Source of the DNA: JBHIDJ01 sp046760105
GTDB lineage: Bacteria; Pseudomonadota; Gammaproteobacteria; Acidiferrobacterales; SPGG2
Assembly (NCBI GenBank): GCA_046760105.1
Contig: JBHIDJ010000139.1
Coordinates: 1-7,599, forward strand
Length of the DNA: 7,599 bases
Reading direction: 5' to 3'
This document shows positions 5,702 through 7,599 of the stretch, piece by piece. How positions within the stretch are numbered: position 1 is the stretch's first letter; every line of letters begins with the position of its first letter. Both the position numbers and the translations under genes were made by a program. Under the pieces are notes generated by a model. That model searched no databases, was not told the origin of the DNA, and saw only the letters and a list, made by a program, of their open reading frames with translations.

Positions 5702-6897
5702 CGCCACGACCAGAATTCGGTTCCGAGTTGTAGAAGGTTGCGTGACAGAACCATCTTGTGCACCTCAGAGGCGCCATCGACCAGGCGCGCCTGGCGGGCA
5801 TAGCGATACATCCATTCCAGTACCGTGTCCTTCGAATAGCCCTTGGCGCCGCAGAGTTGGATCGCCGTGTCGACAGCTTTATGCAAGGTATCGGCGACAG
5901 CCACTTTAGCCATGGAGACTTCCTTACGCGCGAAGTCACCCTGATCCAACTTCCAGGCGGCGTGCATGGTGAGCAACCGCCCGACATGAACCTCCAGTGC
6001 GGCCTCACCCAACATCCATTGCACCCCTTCGTGTTCGGCGAGCTTGGCGCCGAATGCCTCGCGTTCGCGCACATAGCCGGTCGCGATCTCCAAAGCGCGT
6101 TTGGCCATTCCCAACCAGCGCATGCAGTGGGTGAGACGTGCCGTGCCGAGACGAATCTGCGTCACCTTAAGACCGTCACCGACTTCCATGAGCCTGTTCT
6201 CGTCGGGTATCTCGAGCCCATCGAACTTGAGCTCGCAATGTCCGCCGTGCTCTTCCGGACCCATAATAGGAATGCGCCGAACGATCTGCCAGCCAGGATC
6301 GTCCCGGTGAAACAGGAATGCAGTAAGACCCTTGCGGGGATCATCAGAGGTGCGGGCGATGAGTATGAAATGCTGGGCCGCAGCGCCCCCGGTGATGAAC
6401 CACTTGTGGCCGCTGATGATCCATTTGTTGCCCTTGCGGGCAGCGGTCGTGCGCATCATCCCAGCGGGGTCGGAGCCAGCACCGGGGTGGGGCTCGGTCA
6501 TCACGATGGTGGATCGCACCGCACCGTCGATGATGGGCTGCAACCAACGTTCCTTCTGTGCCTCGGTGGCCACTTTGTTCAGCAGAATCATGTTGCCATC
6601 GTCGGGCGCTGCACAATTAAACACCGCGGGCCCGAAGATCGAGCGATTCATTTCTTCGTAACAGGCCGCCATGCCAACGACGCTGAGGCCTTGTCCACCA
6701 CGCTCCCTAGGCATCTGAAAGCACCACAAACCCTCGGACTTGGCCTGCGCGCGCAAGGTCTGCAGATGATGCTCTTTAATGTTTTGACCTTCGTCATAGG
6801 TATCCGGCTTAGCTTCAAGCGGGATGATATGCTCGTCGACGAAGGCGCGAATACGCCGCTGGTAATCTTCAATTTCGGGGCTCAGCGTGAAGTCCAT
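5698..6897 (-). CDS. Acyl-CoA dehydrogenase family enzyme, ACAD10/11 type (LvaC-like)
   Basis: A 399-residue FAD-dependent enzyme with the full acyl-CoA dehydrogenase layout: helical N-terminal domain (about 1-125), middle beta domain with MTEPHPGAGSDPAGM (133-147) and GHKWFITG (163-170), and C-terminal helical domain with REREAFG (277-283) and LCGAKGYS (348-355). Where typical short- and medium-chain enzymes carry the catalytic Glu in EGT, this protein has D374-G-A-S-E-V-H, the pattern I associate with ACAD10/11. The closest known role is LvaC and ACAD11: eliminating phosphate from a 4-phosphoryloxyacyl-CoA and shifting the oxygen to C3 to yield a 3-hydroxyacyl-CoA. Ordinary alpha,beta-dehydrogenation remains possible. 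The ATG at 6897 starts 12 nt after the SDR stop, with only a weak GAGAG-like site; the stop overlaps the kinase start as ATGA. Confidence 0.94.
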   Translation of the reverse strand: MDFTLSPEIEDYQRRIRAFVDEHIIPLEAKPDTYDEGQNIKEHHLQTLRAQAKSEGLWCFQMPRERGGQGLSVVGMAACYEEMNRSIFGPAVFNCAAPDDGNMILLNKVATEAQKERWLQPIIDGAVRSTIVMTEPHPGAGSDPAGMMRTTAARKGNKWIISGHKWFITGGAAAQHFILIARTSDDPRKGLTAFLFHRDDPGWQIVRRIPIMGPEEHGGHCELKFDGLEIPDENRLMEVGDGLKVTQIRLGTARLTHCMRWLGMAKRALEIATGYVREREAFGAKLAEHEGVQWMLGEAALEVHVGRLLTMHAAWKLDQGDFARKEVSMAKVAVADTLHKAVDTAIQLCGAKGYSKDTVLEWMYRYARQARLVDGASEVHKMVLSRNLLQLGTEFWSWR

Positions 6898-6909
6898 GGG
6901 AATCTGCTC

Positions 6910-7599
6910 TCATAGGGTTGATTGCAGGTGGCCGCCATCGACAACGATCGCACTACCCGTCATATAGCGCGAGGCATCGGAGGCCAATAGCAACAATGCG
7001 CCGTCGAGATCCTCGGGCTTGCCGAGTCGGCGTTGCGGGATGCGCTTGATCATGGCCTGCCCCGGTGGGCTGGCAAAGAAATCACGGTTGAGATCCGTCT
7101 CGATGTAACCCGGTGCGATGGCGTTGACACGAATATCATGGCGCGCCCATTCAAGCGCCAGCGCCCGCGTCAGGTGCATCAGTCCCGCCTTGGATGCGGC
7201 ATATGGTGCCAGGTGACCGGCGACACGGAACGCGGCGATCGATGCGATATTGATTATGCTGCCACCGATGCCCGCGTCCACAAGGCGCCGCGCCGCTTCT
7301 TGCGCGACCAGCCACGCTCCCTTCAGGTTGGTGTCAATAACCCTGTTCCAATCGCGTTCCTTAAGCTCGAGCGCGCTCTCGGTGCTCACCACACCGGCGC
7401 TGTTTACGATCACGCTGATCGGCCCGAACTCGTCTGCCGCGGCGGAGAAGGCTGCGCTGACACTCTCTAGCTCGGTCACATCCATGGCGACCGGTAGTGC
7501 CTGTCCTCCTTCCGCCTCGATCTGGGTGGCAAGCGCCTTCAAGTTGTCGAGCCGGCGGGCCGCCAGCACGACCTTGGCCCCGGCGTGTGCGAGTGTCAA
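6910..7599 (-). CDS. SDR-family oxidoreductase, 5' end outside window (LvaD-like role)
   Basis: A short-chain dehydrogenase/reductase lacking its N-terminus. The readable 229 residues begin after the glycine-rich cofactor loop, which must lie beyond 7599; the TTG at the edge is an internal Leu codon, not a start. Classical-SDR landmarks, numbered from the edge, are the MDVT stretch (39-42), N66-S-A-G69 (the usual NNAG with a Ser), N91, catalytic Ser120, Y133-A-A-S-K137, the IAPGYIETDL loop (161-170) and the C-terminal VVDGG (219-223). The tetrad Asn-Ser-Tyr-Lys is complete, so it should be active. AARR at residues 13-16, after the second strand, suggests NADP(H). It is the most upstream gene visible. 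In the lva pathway an SDR reduces the 4-oxoacyl-CoA to the 4-hydroxyacyl-CoA; oxidation of the later 3-hydroxyacyl-CoA is the main alternative. Confidence 0.93.
   Translation of the reverse strand: MTLAHAGAKVVLAARRLDNLKALATQIEAEGGQALPVAMDVTELESVSAAFSAAADEFGPISVIVNSAGVVSTESALELKERDWNRVIDTNLKGAWLVAQEAARRLVDAGIGGSIINIASIAAFRVAGHLAPYAASKAGLMHLTRALALEWARHDIRVNAIAPGYIETDLNRDFFASPPGQAMIKRIPQRRLGKPEDLDGALLLLASDASRYMTGSAIVVDGGHLQSTL

Noticed and set aside
5388..6074. Minus-strand open frame of 228 codons overlapping the dehydrogenase and kinase
   Set aside because: It lies out of frame within two well-supported genes, and its product is rich in Arg, Pro, Cys and Trp with no domain pattern.
5758..6915. 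Long plus-strand open frame (385 codons) opposite the acyl-CoA dehydrogenase
   Set aside because: It is the antisense shadow of a clear dehydrogenase gene. Its translation shows no recognisable domain and reads as a mirror of the GC-rich minus-strand codons.
1..7599. CRISPR arrays, tRNA or rRNA genes, insertion sequences
   Set aside because: No regularly spaced repeats, tRNA-like cloverleaf, rRNA-like stretches, transposase or terminal inverted repeats were seen on either strand.

Overview
The window reads as a piece of a high-GC bacterial chromosome, most likely a proteobacterium (Gamma- or Betaproteobacteria). The protein families and codon use of the minus-strand genes suggest this, but nothing here fixes the genus. 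It is densely coding: no gap reaches 300 bases, and the longest non-coding stretches are 395-472 (78 nt) and 2531-2591 (61 nt).

Left end, plus strand (14-958). A small four-helix membrane protein that I do not recognise is followed by a RimI-like GNAT acetyltransferase. Both use more A/T-ending and rare codons (ATA, AGG, TTA, CTA) than the rest of the window. The gap between them holds a short imperfect tandem repeat. The acetyltransferase converges on the minus-strand block, with 30 nt between the two stop codons.

Main block, minus strand (7599 to 989). Seven genes run in one direction: a short-chain dehydrogenase/reductase (cut by the window edge), an ACAD10/11-type acyl-CoA dehydrogenase, an APH-type phosphotransferase, a DUF6285-type small protein, an AMP-forming acyl-CoA ligase, a ComB-family phosphatase, and an alpha/beta hydrolase. 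Gaps are small (12, 49, 61 and 42 nt) and two junctions overlap (4 nt and 8 nt), so this looks like one transcription unit whose promoter lies beyond the right edge.

The first five genes have the same parts list as the lvaABCDE levulinate pathway of Pseudomonas putida, in the order D-C-A-B-E. The inferred route is as follows. The ligase makes the acyl-CoA. The SDR reduces a 4-oxo group to a 4-hydroxy group. The kinase with its small partner phosphorylates the 4-hydroxyl. The dehydrogenase-family enzyme removes phosphate and moves the oxygen function to C3, giving a 3-hydroxyacyl-CoA for beta-oxidation. In animals the kinase and dehydrogenase are fused as ACAD10/ACAD11; here they are separate genes joined by an ATGA overlap. 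The actual substrate (levulinate, longer 4-hydroxy acids, or lactone-derived acids) cannot be read from the sequence. The ComB-family phosphatase and the alpha/beta hydrolase at the operon's distal end are not part of the known lva set and are its most open question.
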